DNA of 64,000 nucleotides, from positions 62,001-126,000 of the forward strand of contig JAGFJL010000059.1 in NCBI GenBank assembly GCA_024102725.1, in the 5' to 3' direction. Origin of the DNA: Nitrococcus mobilis. GTDB taxonomy: Bacteria > Pseudomonadota > Gammaproteobacteria > Nitrococcales > Nitrococcaceae. The notes under the pieces are model-generated. The model worked only from the letters and a program-made list of their open reading frames with translations. It searched no databases and had not been told where the DNA came from. Shown here one piece after another: positions 27,983 through 39,047 of this stretch; positions within the stretch are counted from its first letter, which is position 1; every line of letters begins with the position of its first letter. Made by a program: the position numbers and the translations under genes.

Positions 27983-28954
27983 TCAGGCGCGCTCGATCGG
28001 GAAGGCGACCACCTCATCGATGTGCCGAGCCCCGCAAACGCGCATAACGAGTCGATCCAAGCCGAGGGCCACCCCAGCGCAGGGTGGCAACCCGGCTTCC
28101 ATGGCCGCTAGCAGGCGCGCATCGACATCCGGCAGCGGCAATCCCAGGCGGGCGCGCGCGGCGCGCTCGCGCTCGAAGCGCAGGCGCTGCTCGACCGCGT
28201 CGGTGAGCTCGTGGTAGCCGTTGGCGAGCTCGACACCGTTGCTGAACAGCTCGAAGCGCTCGGCAACTCGAGGATCATCCGGGCGCAAACGGGCCAGCGC
28301 CGCCTGCGACGCCGGAAAATCATAAACGAACGTCAACCGACCACTTCCCAACGCCGGCACGACCCGGTGACTCAACAGCAGATCCAACAGCCCATCCCGA
28401 TCGAGTGCCACCAAGGCGGCGCGGCCCAGACCGAGTCCGTCAGCACTTGCCACCAACGCTTGCCGAGACGCCTCGAGGGGATCCACACCGAGGTGAGCAC
28501 GGAACGCCTGCGTATAGGTCAGCCGTTCAACGGTGCAGTCCCCCAGCAGGTGCCGGCACAAATCCGCCACCTCGTCCATTAGCGCGTGCTGATCCCAGCC
28601 GAGGCGATACCACTCGAGCAGGGTAAATTCGGGGTTATGCAGCCGCCCACGCTCGCCGGCGCGAAAGGCATGCGTGATCTGATAGATTGACCCGGCACCC
28701 GCGGCGAGCAGGCGCTTCATGGCATGCTCAGGCGAGCTCTGTAGCCATAGACGCCCATCCGGTGGCGCACCTGGCCCCTCATAAGCGATGTAGAAACTCG
28801 GCACGTTCGGATCCGTTGCGCCGGCGCCGACCAGACAGGGCGTATCCACCTCCAGCACACCGCGCTCGGCGAAAAACCCGCGTATGGCTGCAAGGATGCC
28901 CGCCCGCTGGTGCAAGGCTTTGCGGCACGCCGAAGGGCGCCAATCGTCATGCAC
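27983..28954 (-). CDS. epmA: EF-P lysine--lysyltransferase EpmA (PoxA/GenX)
   Basis: Truncated class II lysyl-tRNA synthetase paralogue (323 residues, catalytic domain only) that attaches (R)-beta-lysine to EF-P. Class II motifs visible: LEVDTPCLVGAGATDPNV, LWLQSSPEHAMKRLL, the motif 2 loop FRAGERGRLHNPEFTLLEWY and the motif 3 region GVALGLDRLVM. The start is GTG at 28954, nine bases after the efp stop; the ribosome site GGAG overlaps that stop. Its substrate gene efp is directly upstream and epmB is divergent. Confidence 0.95.
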   Translation of the reverse strand: MHDDWRPSACRKALHQRAGILAAIRGFFAERGVLEVDTPCLVGAGATDPNVPSFYIAYEGPGAPPDGRLWLQSSPEHAMKRLLAAGAGSIYQITHAFRAGERGRLHNPEFTLLEWYRLGWDQHALMDEVADLCRHLLGDCTVERLTYTQAFRAHLGVDPLEASRQALVASADGLGLGRAALVALDRDGLLDLLLSHRVVPALGSGRLTFVYDFPASQAALARLRPDDPRVAERFELFSNGVELANGYHELTDAVEQRLRFERERAARARLGLPLPDVDARLLAAMEAGLPPCAGVALGLDRLVMRVCGARHIDEVVAFPIERA

Positions 28955-28963
28955 CGCCGCGGC

Positions 28964-29533
28964 TCACTCCTTAGCGCGGGAGATATACGCTCCGCTACGG
29001 GTATCGACTCGGACCACCTCGCCCTCCTCGATGAACAGCGGTACCTGCACCACCGCCCCGGTTTCCAGGATTGCGGGCTTACCCCCGCCCCCGCTGGTAT
29101 CGCCGCGCAGGCCGGGATCGGTCTCGACCACGACAAGATTGACGTGCGCGGGCGGTTCGACCGAGAGCGGCTCATTATTCCAGAGCGTGACCTTACACAG
29201 ATCTTGCTCTTTGAGCCATTTGGACCCGTCGCCGATCACAGCTTTGCCGGCCGCGTACTGCTCGAAGCTGTCCGGCTTCATGAAATGCCAGAATTCTCCA
29301 TCCGTGTAGAGATACTGCATTTCGGTCTCGATCACGTCCGCGGCTTCAACGCTGTCACCGGATTTGAACGTCCGCTCCACCACTCGGCCAGAGCGCAAAT
29401 TGCGCACCTTTACACGGTTAAAGGCCTGACCCTTGCCAGGCTTTACGAACTCGTTCTCAACAATGGCATAAGGATCGCCGTCGAGTAGAATTTTGAGCCC
29501 CGCCTTGAACTGGCTGGTGGTATAACTGGCCAT
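28964..29533 (-). CDS. efp: Elongation factor P
   Basis: 189-residue translation factor that rescues ribosomes stalled at polyproline. Three beta-barrel domains: KOW-like N-terminal domain with the modification loop [11 protein letters not shown], where Lys34 is the lysylation site of the EpmA/EpmB type; middle OB domain ([16 protein letters not shown]...YLYTDG); and C-terminal domain ([28 protein letters not shown]). First gene of efp-epmA, divergent from epmB across 122 bp. Confidence 0.97.
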   Translation of the reverse strand: MASYTTSQFKAGLKILLDGDPYAIVENEFVKPGKGQAFNRVKVRNLRSGRVVERTFKSGDSVEAADVIETEMQYLYTDGEFWHFMKPDSFEQYAAGKAVIGDGSKWLKEQDLCKVTLWNNEPLSVEPPAHVNLVVVETDPGLRGDTSGGGGKPAILETGAVVQVPLFIEEGEVVRVDTRSGAYISRAKE

Positions 29534-29655
29534 GAAACCCCTGCTTGGCGCTGAAATTCAGATACTGTTATGGGCGTTCGACGGACCTGCACTTGCTCTG
29601 CGCGTCCCGAAGCGCGAATACTAACGGAAAACCATGGCTGTTAGAATAATTGCTT

Positions 29656-30675
29656 ATGAGTGAGTCCTCACTCGCGGTACCGCCCATCACTACCCGCCTT
29701 TCCTGGCAGCAGGAACTGGCGCGGGCGGTCCGTGATCCGGCGGAGCTGGTGCGTCTGCTGGAACTTCCCACCACCCTATTGGAACCTGCCCGACGGGCCT
29801 CCCGACATTTTCCGCTGCGCGTGCCGTATAGCTATATCGAGCGCATGGAACGCGGCAACCCCGAGGACCCTCTGCTGCGTCAGGTGCTTCCCCTCACAGT
29901 GGAGCTGGATCCCGCGCCCGGTTTTGTTGCCGATCCGGTCGGCGACCTGGGTGCCTCCAAAGGCGCGGGGGTGCTGCATAAGTATCATGGTCGAGTGTTG
30001 TTTATTACCACCGGCGCCTGCGCCATCAACTGCCGCTATTGTTTCCGCCGGCACTTCCCGTATGCCCAAGCGAACGCCTCGACCGAGCAATGGCGGCCCG
30101 CTCTACGCTATATCGCCCAGCGTCCCGAAGTCGAAGAGGTCATCTTGAGCGGCGGGGATCCTTTGACCCTAGCGGACCGCCGCTTGGCTCAACTCGTTAC
30201 CCAGTTGGTCGATATTCCCCATATCCGGCGTCTGCGAATCCACACTCGCCTACCCGTAGTGCTACCCACGCGAGTCACGGACGAACTGCTCGAGTGGCTT
30301 GCGGGCAGCCGGCTACAACCGGTCATGGTGGTGCACGCCAACCATGCCAACGAATTGGACACAACGGTGGCGAGCGCAGTCAAACGCCTGCGCGAGGCCG
30401 GAGTCACCCTGCTCAACCAAACGGTGCTGCTGCGGGGGGTCAATGACGAGGCAATGGCACTGACGGCGCTCCATCAGCGGTTGTTCGATAGCGGCATATT
30501 GCCCTATTACCTTCACCTGCTCGACCGGGTTGCGGGCGCTCGCCATTTTGCGATTACGCAAGACCGTGCCCGCGAGCTGCACCGGCAGATGGCTGCACGG
30601 CTGCCGGGATACCTGGTACCCAGACTAGTGCAAGAGATCGAAGGCGCACCGGGCAAGCGCTGGCTGCCCCCCTAA
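29656..30675 (+). CDS. epmB: EF-P beta-lysylation protein EpmB (lysine 2,3-aminomutase family)
   Basis: Radical-SAM, PLP-dependent aminomutase (339 residues) converting (S)-alpha-lysine to (R)-beta-lysine for EpmA. The cluster motif is CAINCRYCFRRHFPY; VILSGGDPLTLADRRL and RLRIHTRLPVVLPTRV follow, and the C-terminal segment LLDRVAGARHF is typical of the family. ATG at 29656 is chosen over TTG at 29650. No purine-rich ribosome site is visible in the 20 bases upstream. Confidence 0.94.
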   Translation: MSESSLAVPPITTRLSWQQELARAVRDPAELVRLLELPTTLLEPARRASRHFPLRVPYSYIERMERGNPEDPLLRQVLPLTVELDPAPGFVADPVGDLGASKGAGVLHKYHGRVLFITTGACAINCRYCFRRHFPYAQANASTEQWRPALRYIAQRPEVEEVILSGGDPLTLADRRLAQLVTQLVDIPHIRRLRIHTRLPVVLPTRVTDELLEWLAGSRLQPVMVVHANHANELDTTVASAVKRLREAGVTLLNQTVLLRGVNDEAMALTALHQRLFDSGILPYYLHLLDRVAGARHFAITQDRARELHRQMAARLPGYLVPRLVQEIEGAPGKRWLPP

Positions 30676-30776
30676 GAACGACGTTCAAGCCGAACAGGTC
30701 GGCCAATCCGCGCCTATGGCTGAGCTGCAGACAGGGAAGACACCCGGACGGCACCGGGCCATGCAAAAGGAACGGT

Positions 30777-32531
30777 ATGAAGCACTCGACGATCAACCGC
30801 CTTGCGATACCGAGACAAGAACCGGCGAGCCCGGGCAGTTTCGATTATCGGCCCCGGTCGGTGGAGAATTGGCTGCAGAATCTTCCCGTTGCCAATCTCG
30901 GCATCACCAGCCGCGCTGTATACGAATCACTGCAGGCTTGCAATCGCCAGAAGCTGCGCCCAGGCCTGCGACTGCGCCACCTGGAACAGCTCCGCGAGGT
31001 TGTTTGTTATATTGGCAATGGACTGCGCAAACAATATCTGGGTCGCGCCCTGCCCTTGCGCCCCAAGGCCAAGCAGATCGTCACACTTGCACTGCTATTG
31101 CTGCAAGAAATGGCGTTGGGTTATGAGATCTTAGTCGAGACGGCTCACTCGCAACCTCGCCCCGCGTTTGGCCGCCGCCAGCGCCTCGCCCGCGCGCTCG
31201 ATCGAGCTATCCGCTACCGCTCCCGGGTTTTGCTAGAGAGCTGGATCGTCTACCAAACACCCCCCACGGATACCTGGCGCCGACTGCATACCCTCTACGC
31301 TATTGCCGAGGCAACCGGACTCAGTGAACAGCGAGTAACTGATTCACAGCTTGCCCACCCGCGCCAGCGCAGCACGCCCGGACGCGCCTATCGGCAAGTG
31401 GTGCTGCTTGCCGCCGCAGGCCCACAGCGGATGCATCACAGTGAAATTTTAGATGCATATCGGCTGCTCGAACAATGGGCGGCGGTAGCACGGCTCGTAA
31501 CGCCGGCAGATCCGGCGGCAAGCGAAGCGCTGTTCTGCATCCCGTGTGCTTTGGACGCACCGCCGCAACCCTACCCGGCGGGTTCGGCCGGACCACAGGA
31601 TCGGCTTGTACTCACCGATGCGCTACCGCGGCCCATCGAGCAGGAGTTCTCCACCACAGCCAAAAGGGCGTTCTGGCGGCGTAAGCCGCTGGCGGATATC
31701 CATCCAGAGCTCTCCCGCCGCCTATCGCTGGCGCTAGGCGCGGTGGCAGACCGGCGTCGCCAATCGCGCATGAGAATCACAGCGCGGATCCAGGCGGTCC
31801 TTGGATTGACGACGATCCATCACACGCTGTCCCGTGAGTTCGGTCAAGATGTCGAAACGATCGCCCCGACGCATGAGCGATTTCAATACCGCAACATGCG
31901 CTTGGCCAACCACGGAGCACCCGATGTTTGGGATCTGATCTATCCGGCCGATCTGCTGGAAATAACGCCGCAAGAGCCGCAGCGCCACATACATGATCAA
32001 CCCCGCCACCTCCGCCACGAAGAGATCCTCGACTGGAACCTGATCAACGTCAGCGCCGGTGGTTATTGCCTCGTCTCAGGGCCGCAGCAAAACTCACATG
32101 CTCGTGTGGGCGAGCTCATCGCCATGCGGGAGATGACAGATCGCAACCCACCTTGGCAGCTGGGCGCGATTCGCTGGATGCGCGTGCTGCCGGAGCAAAC
32201 GCTGCAGATTGGCGTGCAGATCCTGGCATCGAGCCCAAAACCCATCCAGTTGCGGGCCGAGCACACGGATCACCGGTTTGGCCCCTTGGAACGGGGGCTC
32301 TTGCTACCGGCCGTGACAGCGACCGATCAATCGGCGACGTTGGTCGCACCGGGACGCCACTATGTAACGCAGCGGCGCGCACGGGTGCGATACGGCCAGT
32401 GCGAAACCGTAGTGGAACTCAGCCGTGAGCTCGATACCACCGCGCATTATGTGCAGCTCGAATTCCGCTGCAGCGATCTGTTGGAGGCGGAAGGGGCGGC
32501 GCCGGACATATTGTGCCCACAGCGTGACTGA
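30777..32531 (+). CDS. PilZ-like protein upstream of fimX (probable c-di-GMP effector)
   Basis: A 584-residue soluble protein. The first ~400 residues are helical and Arg/Leu-rich with no family I can name. From about 412 there is a PilZ-like domain: an Arg-rich lead (RHLRHEE), the N-x-S-x-x-G motif NVSAGG at 424-429, a beta-barrel stretch with LGAIRWMRVLPEQTLQIGVQIL, and a second barrel-like part to the end. It is 31 bp upstream of the FimX-like gene, the relation of PA4958 to fimX (PA4959) in Pseudomonas as I recall it. AAGGAA precedes the ATG. Function inferred, not proven. Confidence 0.75.
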   Translation: MKHSTINRLAIPRQEPASPGSFDYRPRSVENWLQNLPVANLGITSRAVYESLQACNRQKLRPGLRLRHLEQLREVVCYIGNGLRKQYLGRALPLRPKAKQIVTLALLLLQEMALGYEILVETAHSQPRPAFGRRQRLARALDRAIRYRSRVLLESWIVYQTPPTDTWRRLHTLYAIAEATGLSEQRVTDSQLAHPRQRSTPGRAYRQVVLLAAAGPQRMHHSEILDAYRLLEQWAAVARLVTPADPAASEALFCIPCALDAPPQPYPAGSAGPQDRLVLTDALPRPIEQEFSTTAKRAFWRRKPLADIHPELSRRLSLALGAVADRRRQSRMRITARIQAVLGLTTIHHTLSREFGQDVETIAPTHERFQYRNMRLANHGAPDVWDLIYPADLLEITPQEPQRHIHDQPRHLRHEEILDWNLINVSAGGYCLVSGPQQNSHARVGELIAMREMTDRNPPWQLGAIRWMRVLPEQTLQIGVQILASSPKPIQLRAEHTDHRFGPLERGLLLPAVTATDQSATLVAPGRHYVTQRRARVRYGQCETVVELSRELDTTAHYVQLEFRCSDLLEAEGAAPDILCPQRD

Positions 32532-32562
32532 CAGCGCGCGGCTAGAGAATTCAGGATAAGGA

Positions 32563-34644
32563 ATGACAGCCGAAAAAAACCTGCTGCGACTGGTAATCGC
32601 CGAAGAATCACGCAATGACGCCGAACACCTAATCAATGTTCTGCGCAATGCCGGTTTCGCCGTGCGCGCCACCTCGGTGGAGGATGAAGAGACGCTGCAG
32701 ACAGCGCTATCCGAATGCCGCCATGATCTGTTCATCTGTGCGCCCCAGTTGGAACAACTGCCCCTGGAGAGCGCAGCCCAGATCGCATTGCAATCCGATC
32801 GGGATGCCCCGTTGCTTGTCCTCAACGAGCACCCTGATCCGGAACTGCGCCTTCAGGTGATGCGCATGGGTGCGGCGGATTTGGTCGATAAAGGCGATGC
32901 CGAACACTTCCGCTTAGTGATCGAGCGGGAGTTCCACAACCTCCGCGAGCGCCGCCGCCTACGCCAGCTCGAAACCGCCCTGCGCGAGACAGAGCGGCGT
33001 TGCCATGCTCTGCTGGACAACTCCCGAGACGCCATCGCCTATGTTCACGAGGGAATGCACATTTACGCCAATGCAGCCTACCTGGAGCGGTTCGGCATGA
33101 CTCGCGGCGAAGCCATCGAGGGCATGCCCATCCTCGATCTGATCGCCGCCGATGATCAGATCCACTTCAAGGATTTCTTGAGGCGCTACAGCCAGGGGAA
33201 ACACAACGAGGACCACCTGGAGATAAGCATCCGCGGGCCCGCAGGAGAAACCCAAGCGGTGGTCATGCACTTCTCCGGCGCCAACATCGACGGCGAGCCC
33301 TGCACCCAGATCCTCATGCGCAGCAAGAACACAGGACTGGAGCAGGAATTGGCCAGCCTCAGCCGCCGCGACATGCTAACCGGCTTGTTCAACCGCAAAT
33401 ATTTTCTCGAACAGCTCGATCGGAGCCTCGCCGAACGGACCACCGCGGGCGCGGGACAGAGCCTGGGACTGCTCTATCTCCAGACCGATAATCTAGAGGC
33501 TGCCCATGCGAGCTTAGGGGTCACGTCGGTGGAACTGGTTCTCAACGACATCGCCAGGCTCATCGAAGGACAGATCGGCGAAGATGACATAGCCGCGCAC
33601 TATGCGAACACCGTATTTACCATTCTGCTGCCGAACCGTACCGTCCACGGCACGATTGGGCTGGCCGAGGCGCTACGCCAAAGCATTGAGGAACATGTCT
33701 CAGAAGCCGGCAACCGAACGATAACAAAATCTTGCAGCATCGGCATTGCCATGCTAAGCGAAGGCGTGGCCAACGCACCCCAGGCCATCAATCTGGCCGC
33801 CGAGGCGAGCGAGGCAGCACGCCTTGCAGGAGGTAACCGCGTTCACCTTCATGCCACCGCCGAGCAGAGCGGAAGCGAGAGCGGCAATGACTGGAAGAGC
33901 CGGCTCGAACACGCGCTGGCCGATGAAGCTTTCTATCTGATGTACCAGCCGATGGTCTCACTGTCCGGGGATCAGACTGAGCGCTACGAAGCGCGCCTGC
34001 GATTGAGCGGCGATAACGACCAACCCTTGGCGCCGCGCGATTTCATGCCGTTTGCGGATCAATGCGGCCTAACTCCGGCCATCGATCGTTGGCTGACGCA
34101 AACCGTGCTCGCGGCGATCGCCCAGCGCCGCGCGGCCGGGCGTGAGCCCCGCGTGTTCATCAAAATCACCGGCGGCACCCTCGGCGACCCGGAATTCCTA
34201 CCGTTTCTTACCTCCGAGCTGGAGCGCCTGGACGTGGGGGGCGCGAGCCTCGTATTCGAGCTCAGCGAGCCAGTGGCGATAACCCAGCTCAAGCAGGCAA
34301 AGGCCTTCTATCAAGGGGTCAAGGACCTCGGCTGCGACTTTGCCTTGGATCAGTTCGGCCGCGAGCTCAACTCCTTTCAGCTACTCAAACACATCCCAGC
34401 CGACTACCTGAAGCTCGACCGCAGTCTATGCGTCGATCTCGCGGACAGTGTGGAAACCCAACGCAAGCTCCGGCGGATCGTTGATACCGCCCACACCATG
34501 GATAAGCAAGTCATCGCCGGCTTTCTCGAGGAGGCCACCGCGCTCGCTACGCTCTGGCAATATAAGGTGGACTTGGTCCAAGGCCATTTCCTCCACGAGC
34601 CCGTTCCGGAGATGAACTACGATTTCAGCGGCATGGTGATCTAG
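32563..34644 (+). CDS. fimX: FimX-like REC-PAS-GGDEF-EAL protein with degenerate catalytic motifs
   Basis: 693 residues. Order: receiver-like domain (1-125), PAS (~145-255, YANAAYLERFGMTRGEAIEGM), GGDEF (~262-430) and EAL (~440-690). The GGDEF site reads ANTVF (348-352), so diguanylate cyclase activity is unlikely. The EAL motif is EAR (476-478), the metal-binding DDFG is DQFG (596-599) and the usual Asn in the VNxS strand is replaced by Lys (FIKITGG), so phosphodiesterase activity is also unlikely. This is the pattern of FimX, a c-di-GMP sensor for polar type IV pili. AAGGA abuts the ATG. PilZ-like neighbour upstream; fimV elsewhere in the window. Confidence 0.85.
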   Translation: MTAEKNLLRLVIAEESRNDAEHLINVLRNAGFAVRATSVEDEETLQTALSECRHDLFICAPQLEQLPLESAAQIALQSDRDAPLLVLNEHPDPELRLQVMRMGAADLVDKGDAEHFRLVIEREFHNLRERRRLRQLETALRETERRCHALLDNSRDAIAYVHEGMHIYANAAYLERFGMTRGEAIEGMPILDLIAADDQIHFKDFLRRYSQGKHNEDHLEISIRGPAGETQAVVMHFSGANIDGEPCTQILMRSKNTGLEQELASLSRRDMLTGLFNRKYFLEQLDRSLAERTTAGAGQSLGLLYLQTDNLEAAHASLGVTSVELVLNDIARLIEGQIGEDDIAAHYANTVFTILLPNRTVHGTIGLAEALRQSIEEHVSEAGNRTITKSCSIGIAMLSEGVANAPQAINLAAEASEAARLAGGNRVHLHATAEQSGSESGNDWKSRLEHALADEAFYLMYQPMVSLSGDQTERYEARLRLSGDNDQPLAPRDFMPFADQCGLTPAIDRWLTQTVLAAIAQRRAAGREPRVFIKITGGTLGDPEFLPFLTSELERLDVGGASLVFELSEPVAITQLKQAKAFYQGVKDLGCDFALDQFGRELNSFQLLKHIPADYLKLDRSLCVDLADSVETQRKLRRIVDTAHTMDKQVIAGFLEEATALATLWQYKVDLVQGHFLHEPVPEMNYDFSGMVI

Positions 34645-34691
34645 CCCCCGCGTAGCCTCGTGCGGCGAGGGCAGCGTCTGGAAAACTGCCG

Positions 34692-36965
34692 CTAAGGGGT
34701 TTCGTCACCGCCCACCCAGAATTGCTGAACCCGCTGAAACCCCCGCGGCAGAGCGCCTCCGCGGCGGCCGCGTTGCCCGAGATAGCGCTCCAGATCACTC
34801 GGGCGCAGCGTGAGCGTGCGCTTACCCGCCTGCAGAATGACCGCACGCTCAGGAGGCACGGCCAATACGCCGGCAACCACCTCCTCGCGCGTGCTCAGCC
34901 GCGGCGGCGGTATCTGGATCAGCTTGTTACCTTTGCCCTTGCCAAGCTCCGGTAGCTCCCGCAGCGGAAAGACCAACAGCCGACCGGCCGTAGTAACCGC
35001 AACGAGGCGGTCCTGGGCCAGCGTATACACCCGAGCCGGCTTGAGCACCTGCGCCCCACCGGTGATGCTCAACGCAGCTTTACCCGCCCGGCTCTTGCTG
35101 TAGAGGTTACCCAGACGGGTGATAAACCCGTAGCCGTGATCACTTGCCAACAGCCAAAGCGACTCCGGATCGCCGAGCAATACGTAACTGAACTCGCACC
35201 CCCCCGGCAGCGACAAGCGCCCTGTCAGCGGCTCTCCCTGCCCCCGTGCCGAGGGAAGCGTATGAGCCGGCAGAGAATAGGCACGGCCTTGCGAATCGAG
35301 AAAAACCGCCTGTTGATTGCTGCGGCCGATGGCCGCATCACGATAACCATCGCCCGCCTTATAGCTCAGACGCTGCACGTCCACATCGTGGCCTTTGGCC
35401 GCCCGGATCCAGCCCTTCTGCGAGAGCACTAAGGTCACTGGCTCGCTGGGCACGAGTTCCGTATCGCTCAGCACGCGTGCCGAACCGCGCTGCACCAACG
35501 GCGAACAACGCGGGTCGCCGTATTTCTGGGCATCCTCTTGCAGCTCCGATTTGATCAGCGCCTTAAGCCGTGCCTCCGAACTCAGGATGGAGTGAAGCCG
35601 ATCCTGCTCGCGCTGCAGCTCATCCTGCTCAGCATGAATTTTGATCTCCTCAAGCTTCGCCAGGTGGCGCAGGCGCAGTTCCAGAATGGCCTCGGCCTGG
35701 CGGTCGGTCAGTCCAAAGCGTTCCATTAACACGGGCTTGGGCTTGTCCTCGGCCCGAATGATCGCGATCACCTCGTCGATATTGAGAAATGCGATCAAAT
35801 AGCCGTCGAGAATATGCAGCCGCGCCTCGACCTTATCCAAGCGCCACTGCAGGCGCCGGCGCACCGTCTCGGTGCGAAAGCCCAACCACTCCGTCAGAAT
35901 TTCCCGCAGATTACGCACCCGTGGCCGGGCATCCAAGCCGATGACGTTCAGATTCACCCGGTAGGTCTTCTCCAAGTCCGTAGTGGCGAACAAATGCTGC
36001 ATCAGCGGCTCGGCGTCCACTCGGGCACTGCGCAGGGTGATGACCAATCGTGTGGGGCTGTCGTGGTCGGACTCGTCACGCAGATCCTCCACCATAGGCA
36101 GCTTTTTGCTCTGCATCTGCGCGGCGATCTGCTCCAGGACCTTGCTGCCGGAGACTTGGTAGGGCAGCGCGGTGATCACGATATCGAGCCCGTCGCGCTC
36201 CCAACAGGCGCGCTGACGCAGACCGCCGTAACCGATTTCGTAGAGGCGGCGGATGTCCTCGGCCGGAGTGATGATCTCCGCTCGGGTCGGAAAATCCGGG
36301 CCCAAAATGGCTTCACAAAGATCGGCCACACTGGCATCGGGCTGATCTAGCAGACGAGTGCAGGCGGCGACCACCTCGCGCAGGTTATGCGGCGGGATAT
36401 CGGTGGCCATACCCACCGCGATACCGGTACTGCCGTTGAGCAGCAGATTGGGGACCCGGGCCGGTAGAATCCGAGGCTCCTCCAAGGTTCCGTCGAAATT
36501 CGGCATCCACTCCACTGTGCCCTCGCCCAACTCGGTCAGCAGGAGCTGCGCGTAACGCGTCAACCGGGCTTCGGTATACCGCATGGCCGCAAACGACTTA
36601 GGATCGTCAGCCGAACCCCAGTTGCCCTGCCCGTCCACCAACGGATAACGATAGGAGAACGGCTGCGCCATGAGCACCATGGCCTCATAGCAGGCGGAAT
36701 CGCCGTGCGGATGGTATTTACCGAGCACATCGCCGACCGTGCGGGCGGATTTTTTATACTTGGCGGCGGCGGAAATCCCGAGCTCGGACATCGCGTAGAC
36801 GATGCGCCGCTGGACTGGCTTCAAACCATCGCCGAGATGGGGTAGCGCCCGGTCCAGGATGACGTACATGGAGTAGTCCAGATACGCCTTCTCGGTGAAC
36901 TCGCGCAACGGCTGGGTTTCATAATCGGCATCATGTACAGGCAATTCGCTTCCACCCCTTTGCAC
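34692..36965 (-). CDS. parC: DNA topoisomerase IV subunit A ParC
   Basis: 757-residue breakage-reunion subunit of topoisomerase IV. The N-terminal part has [23 protein letters not shown], the quinolone region [12 protein letters not shown] (Ser and Glu present, the sensitive type) and the active-site Tyr in [27 protein letters not shown] follows and the short C-terminal domain is of ParC rather than GyrA size. It lies 24 bp downstream of parE, which is a conserved adjacent pair here. Confidence 0.96.
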   Translation of the reverse strand: MQRGGSELPVHDADYETQPLREFTEKAYLDYSMYVILDRALPHLGDGLKPVQRRIVYAMSELGISAAAKYKKSARTVGDVLGKYHPHGDSACYEAMVLMAQPFSYRYPLVDGQGNWGSADDPKSFAAMRYTEARLTRYAQLLLTELGEGTVEWMPNFDGTLEEPRILPARVPNLLLNGSTGIAVGMATDIPPHNLREVVAACTRLLDQPDASVADLCEAILGPDFPTRAEIITPAEDIRRLYEIGYGGLRQRACWERDGLDIVITALPYQVSGSKVLEQIAAQMQSKKLPMVEDLRDESDHDSPTRLVITLRSARVDAEPLMQHLFATTDLEKTYRVNLNVIGLDARPRVRNLREILTEWLGFRTETVRRRLQWRLDKVEARLHILDGYLIAFLNIDEVIAIIRAEDKPKPVLMERFGLTDRQAEAILELRLRHLAKLEEIKIHAEQDELQREQDRLHSILSSEARLKALIKSELQEDAQKYGDPRCSPLVQRGSARVLSDTELVPSEPVTLVLSQKGWIRAAKGHDVDVQRLSYKAGDGYRDAAIGRSNQQAVFLDSQGRAYSLPAHTLPSARGQGEPLTGRLSLPGGCEFSYVLLGDPESLWLLASDHGYGFITRLGNLYSKSRAGKAALSITGGAQVLKPARVYTLAQDRLVAVTTAGRLLVFPLRELPELGKGKGNKLIQIPPPRLSTREEVVAGVLAVPPERAVILQAGKRTLTLRPSDLERYLGQRGRRGGALPRGFQRVQQFWVGGDETP

Positions 36966-36989
36966 AGCGCCTAGGCACCGGCCGGTGCT

Positions 36990-38882
36990 TCAAAGCAGCA
37001 CCTCGGCTCGATCACCTTTCGCCTCCAACCAGGCACGGCGCTGCGCCGCCGCCCGCCGGCCGAGCAGCATGCTCAGCAGCTGCTCGGCGGCGTCCTCGGA
37101 GTCCACCGTAAGCCGCACCAAGCGCCGGGTTTCCGCCGCCATGGTGGTCTCCCGCAGCTGCTTCGGGTTCATCTCGCCAAGCCCCTTAAAGCGCGTAATT
37201 TGAGGCTTTGTCTTATTGTTCTCGGCGGCGATGCGATCGAGAACACCCCGCCGCTCCTCGTTGTCGAGGGCATAGTAAGTCTGTTTGCCGACATCGATAC
37301 GATAAAGCGGCGGCATCGCGACATAGACATGACCTTGACGAACCAGCGCCGGGAAATGGCGCAGGAACAAAGCGCAGAGCAGCGTAGCGATGTGCGCGCC
37401 GTCCGGGTCGGCATCAGCCAGGATGCAAACCTTGCCATAACGCAACCGGGAGAGATCCGCCGAACCGGGCTCCACACCCAAGGCAACGGCAATGTCGTGC
37501 ACCTCCTGCGAGCCCATCACCTCGGCGGGATCCACCTCCCAGGTATTCAGGATCTTGCCCCGCAGGGGCATAACCGCCTGATACTCACGCGAGCGGGCCT
37601 GCTTCGCCGAGCCGCCGGCCGAATCCCCCTCCACCAGAAACAACTCGGTCTGGCGCAGATCCTGGCTGGTGCAATCGGCGAGCTTGCCGGGCAGTGCCGG
37701 CCCGCTCGTCACCCGCTTGCGCGCCACCTTCTTACTCGCGCGCAACCGCCGCTGGGCATTCTGAATGATCAACGCGACGATCTGCTGCGCCGGCGCGATG
37801 TGTTGATTCAACCACAGGCTGAAGGTGTCTTTGACGACGCCGGAGACAAAGGCGGCGCACTCGCGCGAGGACAAGCGCTCCTTGGTCTGCCCGGTAAATT
37901 GGGGATTTTCGAGCTTGACCGAGAGTATGAAACTCAACCGCTCCCAAACATCATCCGGCGCGATCCGCACGCCCCGCGGTAGCAGATTGCGAAATTCGCA
38001 GAACTCGCGGATCGCCTCGGTCAACCCGGCGCGCAGGCCATTGACATGCGTACCGCCTTGCGGCGTGGGGATCAGGTTTACATAGCTCTCTTGCACCGCC
38101 TCCCCAGCATCGGGCAGCCAGACGAGCGCCCACTCCGCGGTTTCCTGAGCGGCGCTCATCCGGCCGAGAAAGGGTGGTTCCGGTAGTCGCTCGACCAACC
38201 CAAGCGCAGCGCAGAGATAATCCGCCAGGCCATCTTCGTAATACCAAACGAGCTCTTCCTGCGCCGCCTCATCATAGAAGCGAACGCGCAGCCCGGGGCA
38301 GAGCACGGCCTTGGCCCGCAAAGCATATTGCAAGCGCGGCACAGAGAAACGCGGTGAGTCGAAATACCGGGCGTCGGGCCAAAACCGCAAGGTCGTACCG
38401 GTTTCGGCCTTGTTGAGTGCGCCGATCAGCTCGAGCTCGGAGCACTTCTCGCCCTCGACGAAGCGCATCCGCCATTGCTTGCCATCACGCCGAATCGTCA
38501 CCTCCAGCCGGCGCGAGAGCGCATTCACCACGGAGACACCGACACCGTGCAGGCCACCGGAGAATTGATAGCTGTGCTGGGAGAACTTGCCGCCAGCATG
38601 CAGCCGACTGAGAATGAGCTCTACCCCCGGCAGCCCCTCTTCGGGATGGATATCCACCGGCATACCGCGGCCATTATCGCTGACGGAAAGTGATCCGTCA
38701 TTATGCAGTACGACCTCGATTCGGTCGGCAAAACCGGCCAAGGCCTCATCGACGCCATTGTCGATCACCTCCCGAGCCAAATGGTTGGGGCGTGTGGTAT
38801 CCGTGTACATGCCCGGACGGCGGCGCACTGGATCCAACCCGGTCAGAACCTCGATCGAAGCGGCGTTATAGTGTCTCGTCAT
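36990..38882 (-). CDS. parE: DNA topoisomerase IV subunit B ParE
   Basis: 630-residue ATPase subunit, the same length as E. coli ParE. GHKL ATPase motifs: [26 protein letters not shown] and [15 protein letters not shown]; the TOPRIM part carries [31 protein letters not shown] and [11 protein letters not shown]. Divergent from xseB. Confidence 0.96.
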   Translation of the reverse strand: MTRHYNAASIEVLTGLDPVRRRPGMYTDTTRPNHLAREVIDNGVDEALAGFADRIEVVLHNDGSLSVSDNGRGMPVDIHPEEGLPGVELILSRLHAGGKFSQHSYQFSGGLHGVGVSVVNALSRRLEVTIRRDGKQWRMRFVEGEKCSELELIGALNKAETGTTLRFWPDARYFDSPRFSVPRLQYALRAKAVLCPGLRVRFYDEAAQEELVWYYEDGLADYLCAALGLVERLPEPPFLGRMSAAQETAEWALVWLPDAGEAVQESYVNLIPTPQGGTHVNGLRAGLTEAIREFCEFRNLLPRGVRIAPDDVWERLSFILSVKLENPQFTGQTKERLSSRECAAFVSGVVKDTFSLWLNQHIAPAQQIVALIIQNAQRRLRASKKVARKRVTSGPALPGKLADCTSQDLRQTELFLVEGDSAGGSAKQARSREYQAVMPLRGKILNTWEVDPAEVMGSQEVHDIAVALGVEPGSADLSRLRYGKVCILADADPDGAHIATLLCALFLRHFPALVRQGHVYVAMPPLYRIDVGKQTYYALDNEERRGVLDRIAAENNKTKPQITRFKGLGEMNPKQLRETTMAAETRRLVRLTVDSEDAAEQLLSMLLGRRAAAQRRAWLEAKGDRAEVLL

Positions 38883-39047
38883 CTTGCGGCGGACTCCGTC
38901 CCTCCCGGTCTCTGCAATAGCCGCAGCTGCCAGCGCGGCTCGGGCCGAGGCTGGCAGTGTACCGTGTGCCCCAAACGACTGCGAGTGCGTCGCCGGCCGT
39001 CACAAGTTACACTAAGCGCGTTCGCTCGCCGCGCCAAGCGAGGCAAC

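Noticed and set aside
38703..39047. N-terminal extension of XseB by 115 residues
   Set aside because: The open frame upstream of ATG 39048 overlaps parE antisense and has no family similarity; normal XseB is about 80 residues.
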